From: Pyrocephalus nanus
Taxonomy: Eukaryota > Chordata > Aves > Passeriformes > Tyrannidae
Reading direction: 5' to 3'
DNA: 64,000 bases
Assembly (NCBI GenBank): GCA_038380795.1
Contig: CM076270.1
Span: forward strand, 10,229,001 to 10,293,000
The position numbers and the translations under genes are program-made. The notes beneath the pieces were generated by a model, which had not been told where the DNA came from, did no database searches, and saw only the letters and a list, made by a program, of their open reading frames with translations. Below are positions 43,201 to 56,105 of this stretch, one piece after another. Position 1 is the first letter of the stretch. Every line of letters begins with the position of its first letter.

Positions 43201-45570
43201 AGCTCTGGGCAGTCTGCCATTCCTCTGATGTACAAAGTGTACTTGTTATTGAACCTGGGAATGCATTAGCTACTGATCAGGCCTTGGTCTTGCAACGCCT
43301 TTTCCATATGCTTAATGCTATATGTACAGGAGATATTCAGAGGAACAAAGCAAAGCTTGATCTTTCTCTTTGTGTTGCTGGAGTTACAGTGAGTCACATT
43401 CTGACCACTTTTAGATGCTGTTTCATTTTTCCCTTTCCCTGAAAGACACAAGATCCCATCCCACACGGACACGTGGGATGCAATGATCCTTTCCTACTTG
43501 TGAAATTATGTCAAATAACTTGTGTTTTCAGCAGGTGTTACTCACTATTTAATTCTCTAGAAAGATATCAAGTAGATCAATTCTTCTTAGTTGCAGTCAT
43601 ACGGTCTTGTCGTCACTCTCAGGAGGACTGGATGAGTCCACCAAGTGTCCCTGGCTTGCACCTGTGGACTTATTTAAAACAAGCACCTGCCTCTGACTGC
43701 ACAGATCACAGGTCAGTAGAGCAGCTCTAGCGCTCTACACAGCTCCAGTGAAGTGACATACAAACTCCTGCTATCACTTCCTGCATGAACACAAACATTC
43801 TCCTTTGCACAAGTGTTTCTGACAGCAAAAGTATCCAGAAGAAAGAGGATTCCAGAGGACCCTAAATCTAGAAAAGGACAAGTTCCTTGGAAAAAAATGC
43901 ACAAATGCCTCTGGGAAAATTTCCAGCTGCAGTAACTACCAATAAGGACTATTTTACACCTTTGCAACCAACTGAACTTACGCAATCCCTCTGATTCTTA
44001 CATAACCCTGGCAAAAAGCCACCCCCTCCCTGTTCTGGAAGAACCAAACTGACGTGCTAGAAGAACATGATTGGAAAGGCTGGCCTGGGCCATTACTTTG
44101 CCGGAGCACTTAAAGGACATGTGGAATATACTCAAGATGCCATGAAATAATAGCCCATGTCAAACTAGTTCCAGGTCTCCTAACGAGCCTTGATCTGGCC
44201 ACTGAACACACCTGTTCCCAAACTGGGGTGACACGTCGCTCGTTCTTTGGGAGCACATGGGTGGACCCAGATGTGTCCTCCTCTGCCCCACCCAGCAAAA
44301 GAGGGTGGGTGAATCCAAGAAGGAACCATGGCAGGAATTAACCACGTGGGGAAAGCTGTGATGTTGCCATCCTCCACCACCCTCACCAGTAGCTCGTTTA
44401 CAATCAGTCCCTGATGAGTAGCAAAGCGCACACAGGTTCCCTAGGTAGTACCAGTTTCACCTCCTAAGTAGAAAGGAGGTCTCCATTCCTGGCTAATGAT
44501 GTGCCCTTCATCCCAGTGCTGCAAGGATCCTGGTCAAAGTCACTGCTGCTGAGGATGTTGTCCTTCAGCTCATGTGGTTGAGTGAAATTTTGTGGGAAGG
44601 GCTAGCAGAGCTGCTGTCATACTTGGGTTTGATGGATGAGGAGAATTGCATTCCTGTGAGCAATGTTCCTTCTGGGCCTACTGTGGAAGCATAAGGTAAT
44701 ACTGTGAGTTCAAAAATAAATGAGAAAGTGCAAAAGCTGCTAAGAACCTTTAATCCATTTTGTGGACATATAAAAAAAACCCCAACCCTAAACCAGCTTC
44801 TGAAACTCCAGGAGCAAAGAGGAGCACAAGCATATGCAGCTGGGGACCATCATACTTGCCATTTGCCTCAGAGCTCTTTGTCTCATGATCACTTGGATAC
44901 AGTGCAAGGTCCATGGAGGGGTGGCCAGCACCAAAGAGTGCCAGACCATGTCACTGCCCACAGCATCAGGGAGCAGAGTGTGCTGGGGCCTCACTGGGTG
45001 CAGGAGCCAGGGCAGAGTTTCAGCCTGTGCCGGAGCGAGTGCTTCGATGTAAACAGCGGGGTGGGGAAGGCGTCTGGGCCGGGCAGGCTCAGACCTGTGC
45101 AGCACTGGCAGCCCAGATCTCCCAGTGGGGTTTCTGATTTCAGGAGCAAAGGCGTTCCGAGAAAGCGCCTGCACTGGGCATAGCGAGCCATCACCAGACT
45201 AGGCAGTGGTCATCTTCAGCCCCCTTCTTTGCCTGTCTGCAGCAGCTCTTCTGTTGTACAGATGGAGTTATGGGCATAGGCTTTATAGAATAAATAGTTT
45301 GAGTAAAAATAAAATTATTGTGTGGTTATTGCCCTCTTAAATCTACTCATAAAGGGCTGCAGCAGGTGAGGAATGAAATTATTGCCGACCTGCAGCTGGG
45401 CAGCTTCAGTGATGGCTCCATCCAAGCTCGGCATTTCACACTTAGCTTTTCAAGGTGTCATCTCATGAAGTTTTACAAGCCCAGTGGGAGCAGATGAGGT
45501 CAGTGCCTTAATGTGAGAGGAGCGACATGATGCCAGGAGTGGGTGTGTTGGTTTGGCTGGCAGTGCTCTT

Positions 45571-45613
45571 GCCCATGCCCACCATGCCATGCCGTGCCAT
45601 GCTCTGCCATGCT
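45571..45613. repeat. Degenerate GCCAT minisatellite
   Basis: About eight imperfect GCCAT/GCCGT/GCTCT pentamers in a row. Confidence 0.7.
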
Positions 45614-45880
45614 GGACGATCCACACTCTGGACTGGGGTCCTGATAGCTTCAGTAACTGCAGGTCTTGTGGCGCTGGTTTTCAGGAGCATTCAGGTGGCA
45701 GCCACAGCGGCCAGGCCAGGCTACTAGCGGGTTGGAGACAGAAGGCCACCGAACAGGTTTGAAGGGATGAGGAAACATTTAGGTCATTTTTATCCAGAGC
45801 TCGTCTGCTATCTCTAAATCTTGCCAAGTGGGCACGACACCAGGAACAGGAGGTGAAGTGCAAGAAAAAACAATGCCAGA

Positions 45881-45920
45881 CTTTTTTCTTTCTTTCTTTC
45901 TTTCTTTTTTTTTTTTTCTT
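45881..45920. repeat. TTTC / poly-T microsatellite
   Basis: CTTTTTTC followed by four TTTC units and a 13-T run. Confidence 0.85.
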
Positions 45921-48481
45921 CCACCTCCTTCTCCTCTCCCATGAGTTTCAGTGAGATTACACCAAACGCAACACCTCTGAATGCATGTGGCACAATGGAG
46001 ATGCAGGCGGGTTTAGGGGAAGGGAGCCAAACTGGCGACCCAACTAGTTTGGTGGAAATTAAACTCCACTGCTTAGAGATCAACTTGTCTGCACGGAACG
46101 AATAGTTCATCAGCTCCCCCCACAGGGTCTGCCCAGCTGCACTGATGGGGAAGACCACAGGGATGTGGGAAAGGTCTGACCCAGTCATTACAGGGTAGAG
46201 CAAGGGCTGCACACAGGGGTTAAAGGGGTTAAAGGGAAGGAGATCTAATTAAACTCCTAGATTCTTCAGAGCATGCTGTTTTATGAGGACAGAGTGGGGC
46301 TATTTATTTTTACCCCTTCTCTTTTCTTCTCCTAGCTCTGTAGCAATGTGGGCTGTACACACAGTGTAGGATGTGAGCACATACTGTACATCTGAGGTGA
46401 GATGAAACACAAATATGCCTTTTCATAATAGCATTTACACCTGGAAGAGAAGACCGGTTTATTACCTTGGTAAACAAAAGTTAGAATTCAAGCAAAGTAC
46501 AAACTTTGCCCCGGGCTATTCTGACAGCGCACCTTGTGTTTGTGAAGTGAACTCGGTTGCTAATGTGCAACGTGAAGCAACGGGGCCATTTCCAACCCTC
46601 CCCCACCCCCTCATCTAAGGCCCAGAGTTTAAAAGTTCGTTATTTTTTGGGGGAGGGGGTGCCTTTAGATACTGAAATGCACCCCAGCCTCTCCAGCCAG
46701 ATGGCCACAGCTGGTGGGGAGGGCTGTGCGTTGCATATCTCTGCTGTGTATTGGGTTTTCTCTCTTTCCGGAGAGGGTGAGGATTACAAGGTGTGTAGAT
46801 TTAGCAATACGTGTTGTGCTGAAATGAGACTTGTGCTGCAGGGACATGCTAATGGGGGAGAAATACCTAGAGTGCTTCTTAGCACATGGCAGCAGTGCCA
46901 AATCCCAGCCTGGTAGATGGGAGGACCTGAGGACCGTGAACCTGACTATACCTGGTAGTGTTGGTCTCAGACCTCCAACACTCCAGTGTTAAAAGACCTG
47001 GAGAAGGCTCTGGACAACTTGGAAACAGTCTTATGTGGGGGGCTCACTGACCTAAACTCAAAAGCCTTCATGCAACCAAATTTCACTCTGCAGCAATGAG
47101 ATTAGCTCCCATATTGCACAAAAGAGCAAGCTCTGCCCTGTGCCCCAGTTTGCTTTGTTGCAGTCCACATAATCTGCCAGCTGGGCAGGGAGGAAGGGTA
47201 TCCAGATAGATCCGAGACAAGCTGGAGCAGCAGGATGTGTCTGGCACCACGCTCTCAACCCATCAATCCTCAGCCATTTTCCTCCATGCCAGAAGACAGT
47301 TCCTGGACCAGGCATCAGGCTGGCTCTGGGCTGCCCTGCTCTGTATCCTCATTAGGCAGAGCCATGCGCTAAGGGCAGAAAACTGCCAGCTTCGCCTGAA
47401 AAGGAAGGATGAACTTGCTGGGGTAAAATTCACAATCGATCCCAAATTTCTAGCTCAAATATTTGACTGAGCAAAATTCCAAACTTTTTTTGCAAGTTTG
47501 AGATGCCTATATGATTTCACTCTCTTTTCATTGATGCCTTTGTGGTAAAAAAAGGGTAAGTGATTGCAGCCAAACAGTTTCAGAGAGCTGTTAGCTTCAG
47601 GATCTGCAGCTCATAGAAAAGATTGGATTTCTGGTGAGTCTGTTCCCTTGAAAAGTTTCTGAAGAGTCCCCACTCCTGCGTGTTATTTCCAAAAATCTGA
47701 ATTGCCCTCACTGGATCTCCATGGAGCTGATGTGCCCAGGATTGCAGTGAGTATGGAGACATGCCAAGGCAGTGGAGCTCTGCCTGCTGCCTGGCAGATG
47801 ATAGTGTCCCCCCGCAGTGGCATCTGCTGACCCAGCTCTGGAGGTCATTAGCAAGACGCGACGTATCTCACCAGGCCATGTATTTTACTGCAGGTCATTG
47901 CCTGCTTTTTCTGATGACTTAAACACTTTCATCACTCTGTACAGGAGCTGTACTGCCAAGGGGAGCTGAGCTTTGAAAAATTCTGCCCTTTCCTAGACCA
48001 CAGTGTTTTTGCTGGTTGTTTTATTTAGCTCTGTTGACCCCAGAAATCTCCTGGGTCACTTTAATGAAACAAGATACAACTGAACTAGGAAATACACTGG
48101 GTATTTATTCTAAGAGACCCATGTTTCTGGCTATAATAACTGGTTCCTTATACTTTGTATGAGCCCAGCTACCAGATCATAGCATGCACATTGCAACTTA
48201 TCTCTGCTGCAATCTCTTCAGGCTGCTGGGAGGGGACCTTCTTGTGTTGTGCTTTCAAGGGTGGAAAACCAGGACCCTGGGTGATAAAAAATGACTTCTA
48301 CAAGCACATTTTTTTCTGAGTCATTGGTTGCTCTTTGTTTACATGAAGTGAAACATCACCCTCCTGAAAGCAGTAACCACCACAAAAGGGCAGACCCCTA
48401 AGAAGACCTTAGAAAGGACACTGAATTCACTTAATATATGAAAGAGATTCTCAGTGGAGGCCAGCAGGGATATTTTAAAAA

Positions 48482-48495
48482 GTGCCCTCTGCTGA
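48482..48495 (-). promoter_or_regulatory. CTCF-like site (reverse)
   Basis: Minus strand reads TCAGCAGAGGGCAC, close to the CTCF core CCAGCAGGGGGCGC. It points toward BCL6, convergent with the forward site at 19179. Motif only. Confidence 0.45.
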
Positions 48496-51400
48496 GATGA
48501 GGAGTCTCTGGGGCCTTAAGTCAAGGAACTGGTGGAGGAGATGTGGAAAATAAATGCTCAATCAGCTCTCTGATAACAACTTCTGTTGACCTGCACAATT
48601 TACTGGATTACAAGATGAAGTCATGAGGGTTAAACTGAATCTGAATATAGCAACCACATTAATACAAGTGAGATTTCAATTTGTTGAATGATGACTTTGG
48701 CTATGCTTACTGCAGTCTTAAAAATTCTTGGAAGATGAGTGCTTACAGAAATTGAACGCATTTCTGCATAGGACTTTTTTGACCACATCAAACATGCTTA
48801 AGTATACATTGTACGACTGTGAGACTCTGTTCTGATCAGAGATACAAGATTCCCCAGTGCTGCTTAAGCAGCAGTATGACATGACATAACTTTGCCTGGC
48901 TGTTCTAGTCCCTTTGCTTGAGTGATTAAAAACAAGACGAGGCAGAGCAATGAATATAGCCCAGGGGTAAATTCTGCCTGGCTCATGAGAGTTGGCAAAT
49001 GGACCTGATAGATCACTTCCACCTCTAACTTCTTTATATTCTGTCATGGTTCTCTCAGGCATTTCGAAAAATACACGTGATTGTACACATGGATTTGCAA
49101 CAGGTCCAGAGATAGATAAAGCTGTATATAAACCTGTTTGAGAACAGCTCCATGGGTTCTGGTCAGTGTTATACATGGAGGCTTTGTCACATCTCCAGTT
49201 TCCATGTCTTTAAGCTAGACCAGAACAAGTCTTGTCAGTTATGAACATCTATTCCATCTCTTTGGATGTGATACCCACCATGGCCATGGGATTTACAACT
49301 GTTTCCCAGGGGTCTCAGTGCTTCTGTTTGACATAAGGTTTGCTTCTACAGCATGCCTCCAGAAAACCTCCAGCTGAAGACAACACAGTGACTGGAAGAC
49401 CATCTTATCTTTGTTCCCTGTGAGACATCATTGGAGTGGCACAGCTACAGCTGTGCTCCAGACAAGATAAGTCGTATCCTAATGATTGTTTTGGCATTTA
49501 CGGCACTTGCACCAGGACTCTGCCTCAGCTCTAGCCACCTGTGGCAATGAGACCAGCTCCATTCACTTGTATAAACACCCCACACCTGTGCAACACCGCT
49601 AAACAGTTGCCCTATGAAGAAAGCATGTCATGGATCAGGGTGCAAAGCACCTTTGTCTAGCATTCCCTAAGATGGATCTCTTCTGATGTTGCTCCTCCCT
49701 GATATAAGTCAATAATGAAAAGCTATCCAGGCATCTTAGACTTGGAATTGTGAGCCCCCCAGGGCATGTATCCCTGTTATGAGCAAAGATGTGCCTGGGA
49801 ACAGCTGTCTGTGCACTAGGCTTACTATGCATGAGGCTGGCAGGTGCTTAGCTGCAGCCCAAATTTGCAACTGAGCCACATGACAGGCATCTTCTGCTTA
49901 TGAAGGACTGGCCATGGGTTGTCCGCCTGCATACAGAGCCGTAACATGCTCCAGTGTCTGTCTCTCCATGACTAAGAGCTTGACTAACATTAAAGCCCCA
50001 AAAAGGCTGAAGGTCCGAAAGAATTGCAGAGATCTTCCAGACCCGAGTGGAGCCAGTGCCATGCCTGTGTACGAGGATTCATGATGCAAACAGTCCAGAC
50101 AGCAGAGCCTAAGATTGCTCAATGGTCAAGGCATGCACATCTTGGAAGTCTTTCAGGGACAGTGCTCAGTAAGGGACAAGGATCTTGGTTTTGCCCCTGC
50201 AATTGCACCTGCGAACCCTCCGACACAGAGGTGTGATCTTGCAGAGCTGGACTATGGACGTGAACTGAAATGAGGTTTATCTCCCCATATGCAGATGCCA
50301 ATTTCAGGCGTGTCTGCTGTGCTCCTGCAAGTGGCTGAGATGCCCTGGGAAACCAGAGAAGAACAAGGCATCTGTGGCACTGAGAGGTGAGAGGAAAGAG
50401 CTCAGTTCAAAGGCTTGAAATGCTCAGTTCAAAGAAATTTTAACACTTCATAGCTACTTCCTCCTTGCTGTACTGTCTGCCCCTTAGCTTTAATGTAATT
50501 GTGTTATATCCGTAGTAAACCTATAGTATAGAATTGGGCTTTTTAGCTGTTACTTACTAAATGTATCAACAGTCAGCTTTGTCCTAAAGCATAAGACATT
50601 CCCAGCAAACGCTTGCCTGCCTAAGCTAATGTAACATGTTGAATAGCTATTCAGTTTGCAATTCACTAAGTATTTCTTAAATACTGATAGGACAATAATA
50701 ATAAATTTTGGGCTTAAATTTCTTCTTCTATTGAAGATCTTATGGTGTGTTACAGAAGGTAATTGTCAAGGTTTCACATCAAGATAGAGTTGGGCATCTG
50801 CTTCCAACCAAAGTTGTCTCTTCCCAAAACACCACTGTCTCCTTCCCACAGAGGCTCATTAGAATTTAGAGGGAAGTTCACGGGCCTGGCTGCCACAGTG
50901 ACAACACAGGGGGCCCTTACTGTGACTGTTCATGTGGGACACATAGCAGTTCTGGGCTGCTCCATGCTGGGGTTTGGCCAGGCTCATCAGCCCCACAGAA
51001 GACTCCCCTTGCCTTGTGCTTGGCCTGGGGATCCACGTCAGGAGCAAGATCAGATGGTCTTCAGACAGGCCAAAAGATGCTGCAAGGGCAAAAAGGAGAA
51101 ACAAGTTCTCCATGTTTACTAAGGCTCAGTAGCAATCCCTGGGCTTATAGAGCAAGGGGAGGCTAATTCAGAGAGGAGGGAACAGCCAGGTGAGTGGTGC
51201 CCTGCCAGTGCAGTCCTGGAGCAGTAACAAATCCATATCAGGAGATATCTAAGGAGAAGTTAGTCAGTGCTTTCTCCAAAGGGCCCAGGTACGGTCGCCC
51301 CCAAAGCAAGCATGGGATGCTCAGATCTGGTGACCTGAGCCTCTTGTTGCCCAGCTTTGCATGCAGGAGCACTGCACATCCAGTGTTATTTATGGTGAAC

Positions 51401-53559
51401 GGCTGAGCGCCCAACCATCTGGAGCCCAGCCCCACTAATCATGTTCTCTGCCAAAACAAATTGAACCTAATTGGTTGGAAAAGAAGGAGGGGGAGAGGCA
51501 ATGACAACAAAATCAACAACAACAACAACAAATACCCCAACTCACCCTGATTCTATAGTAAAAACAAATCATTAAGTATTATCTAAAGTCAAATTGCACC
51601 AACTGTCTGACTGAGGCTGGTCCAAGTCTGGCCTTATCAGCATTCAGCACCACTGCCCCAGAATGGATGAGGAACACAGAACATCACTAAAGAGTAAGCC
51701 AGAGACAGAGGGCCCATGTTCCTGTTTGTTCTGCAAGACCCTTTATGTTCTTCTGGAAGATGGAAAAAGACATATCTAACTGAGAAACAGAACTCTTCAT
51801 TATCTTTGATCAACTGTCTAGGTGTCTCTTTTTCTCTCACTTCTGCTCTTTGCAGGCAGTACAGGAGCTCACATCTCCTAGCATTGGGATTGGCATGGTG
51901 CTCAAGGCTGCTCATCTGCAGGTTAGTCCTGGGCTTTTCTGTGAAAAAGTTACCTTGCAGCCCTCCTTTAGGCCCATCCCTTCTTCCAGGGAGGGGCTCA
52001 GGGCCATCCCTGAGAGTCTACCTTGGTACCGGGCAATTCTTCACCTGGGGGTGATGCAAAGGGAGGAGAGCAGCCTGTGGGCCTGTACCTCATGGACCTA
52101 TCTGCCTTGTGATCTTCTTCTGCCTCAGGGGTCTCCTTCAGTCTCCTGCTCTGGTGGCTTCTCACACCACCTTGTCAGCATGGGATCCGATCTTCCTCCG
52201 GCGTTAGGCGCGGTGACATGGCTCACATCTGCTGCTTGTTTATTCTCTCGCCCTCTCCCCGGGGGAGGATCGTGCGCAATGGACTGTTCTGTTTTGTTTT
52301 GTTTTCCCTATGTGTGTATACATATTTTTATATATGCATATGTGGAAACATGGATAGGGATACAGGCATGGATTTCCCAGCTTTCGCCTTCCCTCCCACT
52401 CACAGATTAGTACCTACCTGTAGGCACACTGCTCTCTCCCCAGATGGGAGGCTGTTTGGCTGCAGTCTCCCACCTCCAGTTTATTCTGTCTAGATCTGTG
52501 TTTTAAAGAATGCAAGCATGGAAAAAAACATCAGTGTGTTTTACACCTACCAGCTGGGGGACTTATTCTGGGATAGCACATTGGAACCCTTCTTCTTCCT
52601 AGGTAGGCTCTGTTTTCTGAAATGCTGTGTTTTCCCCTCAAAAATCTTTCCAGCAGAGGACTTTCTCTTAGCTGTAAAGGAGATGGTACCATTGAGATAT
52701 AGAAGAGACATTGCCATCTGTGACCCTTCTCCTGGATGTAGTGTGTTTCCTGAGGCAGAAGTTTTCATTTCCTTTTCAAGGCTGTGGCTCAGAGTGGTAA
52801 TGTTGGGTATGGAGGTGTACACACCCTGTCACCCTCTGGAAAGGCTCCCTGCTCCCACATGCACAGAGCTCTCCACGACCCATGGGTCTCTCCTCTGCAG
52901 AAGTTTTTATGCTTGTAACTAGATGAGTACAGAGAGAGAAGTCCCAGCTGAAAGCTGTCAGATGTTTTTTTGCAGACTGATTTTCCCCAGTCTTTCTTCT
53001 GTGTTTCAGAGGTGATGGAAATCCTCTGGACTCGTCTAGGAGGAACATTCTGATGTTTCAAACAGCAGTAATGGGAAGACAGAAATGCTTTGAATCTTTT
53101 TTTTTTTCTACCTACAGGCCAGCACTGCCTTCCAGGCATGTGGTGCATGGATACATATGGGCCATTTCACCAGAGAGACAGTTCCCCAGACACTGTTGAC
53201 AAGGTGAGATATGTTTCACCTATGCTTCTGAAAGCTCTTGGCTTCCTTTTCCCTTTTCGGTGGGCCTTATCCACTTCTCACCTGGAAAGGTGTTATTCTC
53301 TCTTTTCTGTGAGCTCTCTCCACAGAGCTCTGTTCCAGTTCTTGCTTTTCCATTTTTTGTGCCATTTTCTTTGCCCCTATCCCAGCTATAAAGGGCTTCC
53401 CAGTCCGCTGCTCATGCAGTAATTTCCAGTCTCCTCCAAAAACTACTCAAGCTTCATCCTCACAGTAGTGCCGCTCCTTGGAGCTCCCTCTTCTTGCAGG
53501 CAGTTGTTGTCAAACTCCATGTGGGCTAGAACCCTCCTCCTAATTTTTAACCCAAATGT
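48496..53559. other. Upstream flank, no gene seen
   Basis: No exon recognised. A stop-free minus-strand frame of 152 codons (48718-49176) has no known motif. 49400-50750 has the uneven feel of an old LTR or other decayed insert, but I cannot assign it. AAC microsatellite at 51504-51533 and TTTTG units near 52286-52303. Confidence 0.45.
51504..51533. repeat. AAC microsatellite
   Basis: Imperfect ACA/AAC units, five of them uninterrupted. Confidence 0.85.
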
Positions 53560-53635
53560 TCTCATACAGCAACTGATCCCTCATTTGTTCTCATGCCAAC
53601 AGGATCTTTTGGCTTGGATAGGTCTTCTCCCACCC

Positions 53636-53720
53636 CAGCCTCTGGTGTATTTACAGACAACAAAGTTATGCCCTCTCCTCCTTAGTTTTGCTAGACTAAA
53701 CAAGCCAAACTCTCTTGAAT
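53636..53720 (-). mobile_element. Ancient CR1-like LINE fragment
   Basis: GTATTTACAGACAACAAAG, CCTCTCCTCCTTAGTTTTGC and TAGACTAAACAAGCCAAACT resemble the reverse of an old amniote CR1 3' region (where one expects CAGGCTAAACA-CCCA). Strongly diverged; edges uncertain. Confidence 0.45.
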
Positions 53721-56040
53721 GTGGGTGAGAAATACATTCCAGAGACCTGTCCAACCTGGGACACTGACGGAAACAATTGCTGGGGGGCCGTTCGAGGCCT
53801 TGCGATGCTTTTACTGTAAGTTGCTGGAAGCAGGGTGCTTGTCTGACTGCCAGAACGGTTTATCTTCCTCCTTCACTGTCTTTAGCAAATTCCTCCATTG
53901 TGTCCTGCTGGACAGTTCCCCCACTCCCAAGGCACTCATTTGGGCCCAGGGCTCACTCTTGGACCTCCACCCACTGTGGGGTTCTGCATCTGCCTGTCTG
54001 CCTAACTTTCTGCACCGGATTTCTGGATGGCAAAGCTGTTCTGTGGGTAAAAGCATATTTGCTGTCCAGTTCAGTATCATGTGAGCTGACAGGCTGCAGA
54101 GCCACTTCACCTTCCTTCCTAATCCCTCGTTCCAGTTGGCTGTGGCCACGGTAAAGCCTTGCACAGCCCCTGTGTTTCATTGTTGCTGTTCTCTGGAGGA
54201 GGAGAGCCTTGTAATCAGTGGGGCTGGCCATTCCCTTGCATTTATGAATTTATTCAACCAGCTCCCAGAAAATGCCTGTCGTCTGGGGGATGTTTATGGT
54301 GCTTTCAGTGCATTGGGTATTTTTTAACCAATGAAAGGATTGCCATCAGATTTTGAGCTGAAATATGCCCACTTGGGGGACCATTGGCCTCCCTGCGAAG
54401 ACGAGGTTTCGGTCAGCTGCAGCTGCAGCGCTGTGGGCTGCTGCGTGGAGACCTGCCCAGCCCCTGGCTGTCAGAGGCACGGAGGAGCAGCTGTGGTCAG
54501 CTTTCTCTTTCTGCAATTTCACCTTTTTCAGTATGACTGTTGGCCAGGCTTGAATCCCAGACCTGCAAGGCTCCTGCCACAGCCTGCGGGCAGCAGCTCA
54601 TAGAGCAGCACATTCATATCATGAAACCATACCAAGTGCTGCAATAGAACAGCCTCCCTGAGGGCTCAGCCTCTGTGTTTGTTTGTCTGTGCACATACAT
54701 ATGCTGGTGTTTCAAAATGTGATTTAAGAGCAGAATAAGTGAGGAGAGTTCAGTGGGGAGTAAAGAATGGGAAGGTAACAGTATAAATATAACGTGTTTC
54801 AAATCCAGGACCACCTTACTTCATTTTAAGAAAGCCTTGAGAACAGTGTATTTCAGCTGCCACTTAATTTATATTTGCCAAAGAGTTGTACTTAATTTCA
54901 TAGACCACATTGTTCCTGCAGAGCACCAAAAGTACTTTACAGAAAGACAGCAAGCTATTGAATCAGGTTTGAAGCCTGCAGCAGTATCCTTGAGACACTC
55001 TTTTTTTGAGACAACCTTGGCCTAGACTATTTTAAAGTGGCATGAAACTCAGATTGGTAATTTCTTTTCCCTAGCACAAAAGAGCTCTCTACAATAAAAG
55101 TTCGAGATGTACCTAAGAGAGAGAGAGCTCTGCCAGGCAGCCCATCCATGGCAGTGGGATCCTTCAGCCCACAGTCCCTTCCCTGAAATCTGGGCACTGA
55201 GCCCAAGACTGTCCCAAGCAAATACCTGTTCTTTCTCACCCATGGCCCAGGAGTAATAAAAACAAACCCATACATGACAGACTTTTTGTTGTCCAAGTGA
55301 AAAGTACAGAAATAACATGGTGAGCAGGCTTCTAGGAGAGCCCAGGAGAGAATTAGACACTCTCCACAGTTGCATATACAGGGCACTGACATCCCTGGGA
55401 TCACCTTGACCATCACTTGCTTTCAGCAGTTTATGGAGAAACCTGTTCTGCTAGCAAGAACTTCACAGCTGTAAGCCAGAGTGCCTTGCTGCTTCAGGAT
55501 GCTGCAGTGTGAGCTCAATGGGTTTCTGACATCTGCACTGTGCATAACACGGCAGTTTCAGTTCACAGTGGCTTGGGCAATCACTTTCCATTGCCTTACC
55601 TTTATGCCCATTTGAGTTTTGCTTTCAGTTTAGGGTTCAGGCTCACCCAAATCTTTGAGGTGAAATGAGCTCAATAGAAAGTTGCATGAAAGAGGACACT
55701 ACCCACATTTCCTTCAGCCTGGGCCTGTGAGAAATGTGCATGAAACTTTGAAATTGGAGGCTGTTTCATGTTTTAAATAATATTGTAAACAAAAATACTG
55801 ATCAAAACATTTGCTATCCTCCAACCCATGACACAGGAACTGATTTGAATGCATCCCTGCAATTCTTTAAAGCATCTTGGCTCCTTCCCTCTAAAACCCC
55901 ACTGGATCCTCTGCATGGGCACTATGACTGGTGTGACTTTCTCCCAAGTTGTTTCCACCATCTCTTCTTTTAGTTTCCACTGCACCAGCAAATCATCTCT
56001 TCCTGTTGGAACCAGATATCTCCATGATAGCCAGAGTGAC

Positions 56041-56105
56041 TGTGGTGGGTTGACCTTGGCTGGACGCCAGGTGCCCACCCAGCCAGTCACTCCCCTTCCC
56101 AGCCC
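56041..56105 (+). mobile_element. LTR fragment of a songbird endogenous retrovirus
   Basis: TGTGGTGGGTTGACC, GGCTGGACGCCAGGTGCCCA and CACTCCCC match, from memory, the first 60 or so bases of an LTR common in passerine genomes. It begins with the LTR terminal TG and stops abruptly, so only the start remains. No viral coding region is seen nearby. Confidence 0.55.

Larger units (their letters stand above)
34201..48481. other. Long upstream flank, no gene seen
   Basis: 14 kb without a recognisable exon, RNA gene or long mobile element. Octamers at 38201-38208 and 38587-38594. Small repeats: CCCAGTGGT-type triple at 41711-41736, GCCAT-rich minisatellite at 45571-45613, TTTC tract at 45881-45920 and a GGGGTTAAA doublet near 46217-46235. 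Open frames up to about 159 codons are scattered on both strands and show no family motif. Confidence 0.5.

Noticed and set aside
43056..43442. 128-codon plus-strand frame considered as a retroviral remnant
   Set aside because: No reverse transcriptase, protease, integrase or envelope motif visible, and no flanking LTR pair.
44704..45183. 159-codon plus-strand frame
   Set aside because: Overlapped by similar-length frames on both strands, without motifs or a coding-like start context.
48718..49176. 152-codon minus-strand frame
   Set aside because: No similarity to any family I know and no neighbouring exons. Kept only as a remark on the flank.
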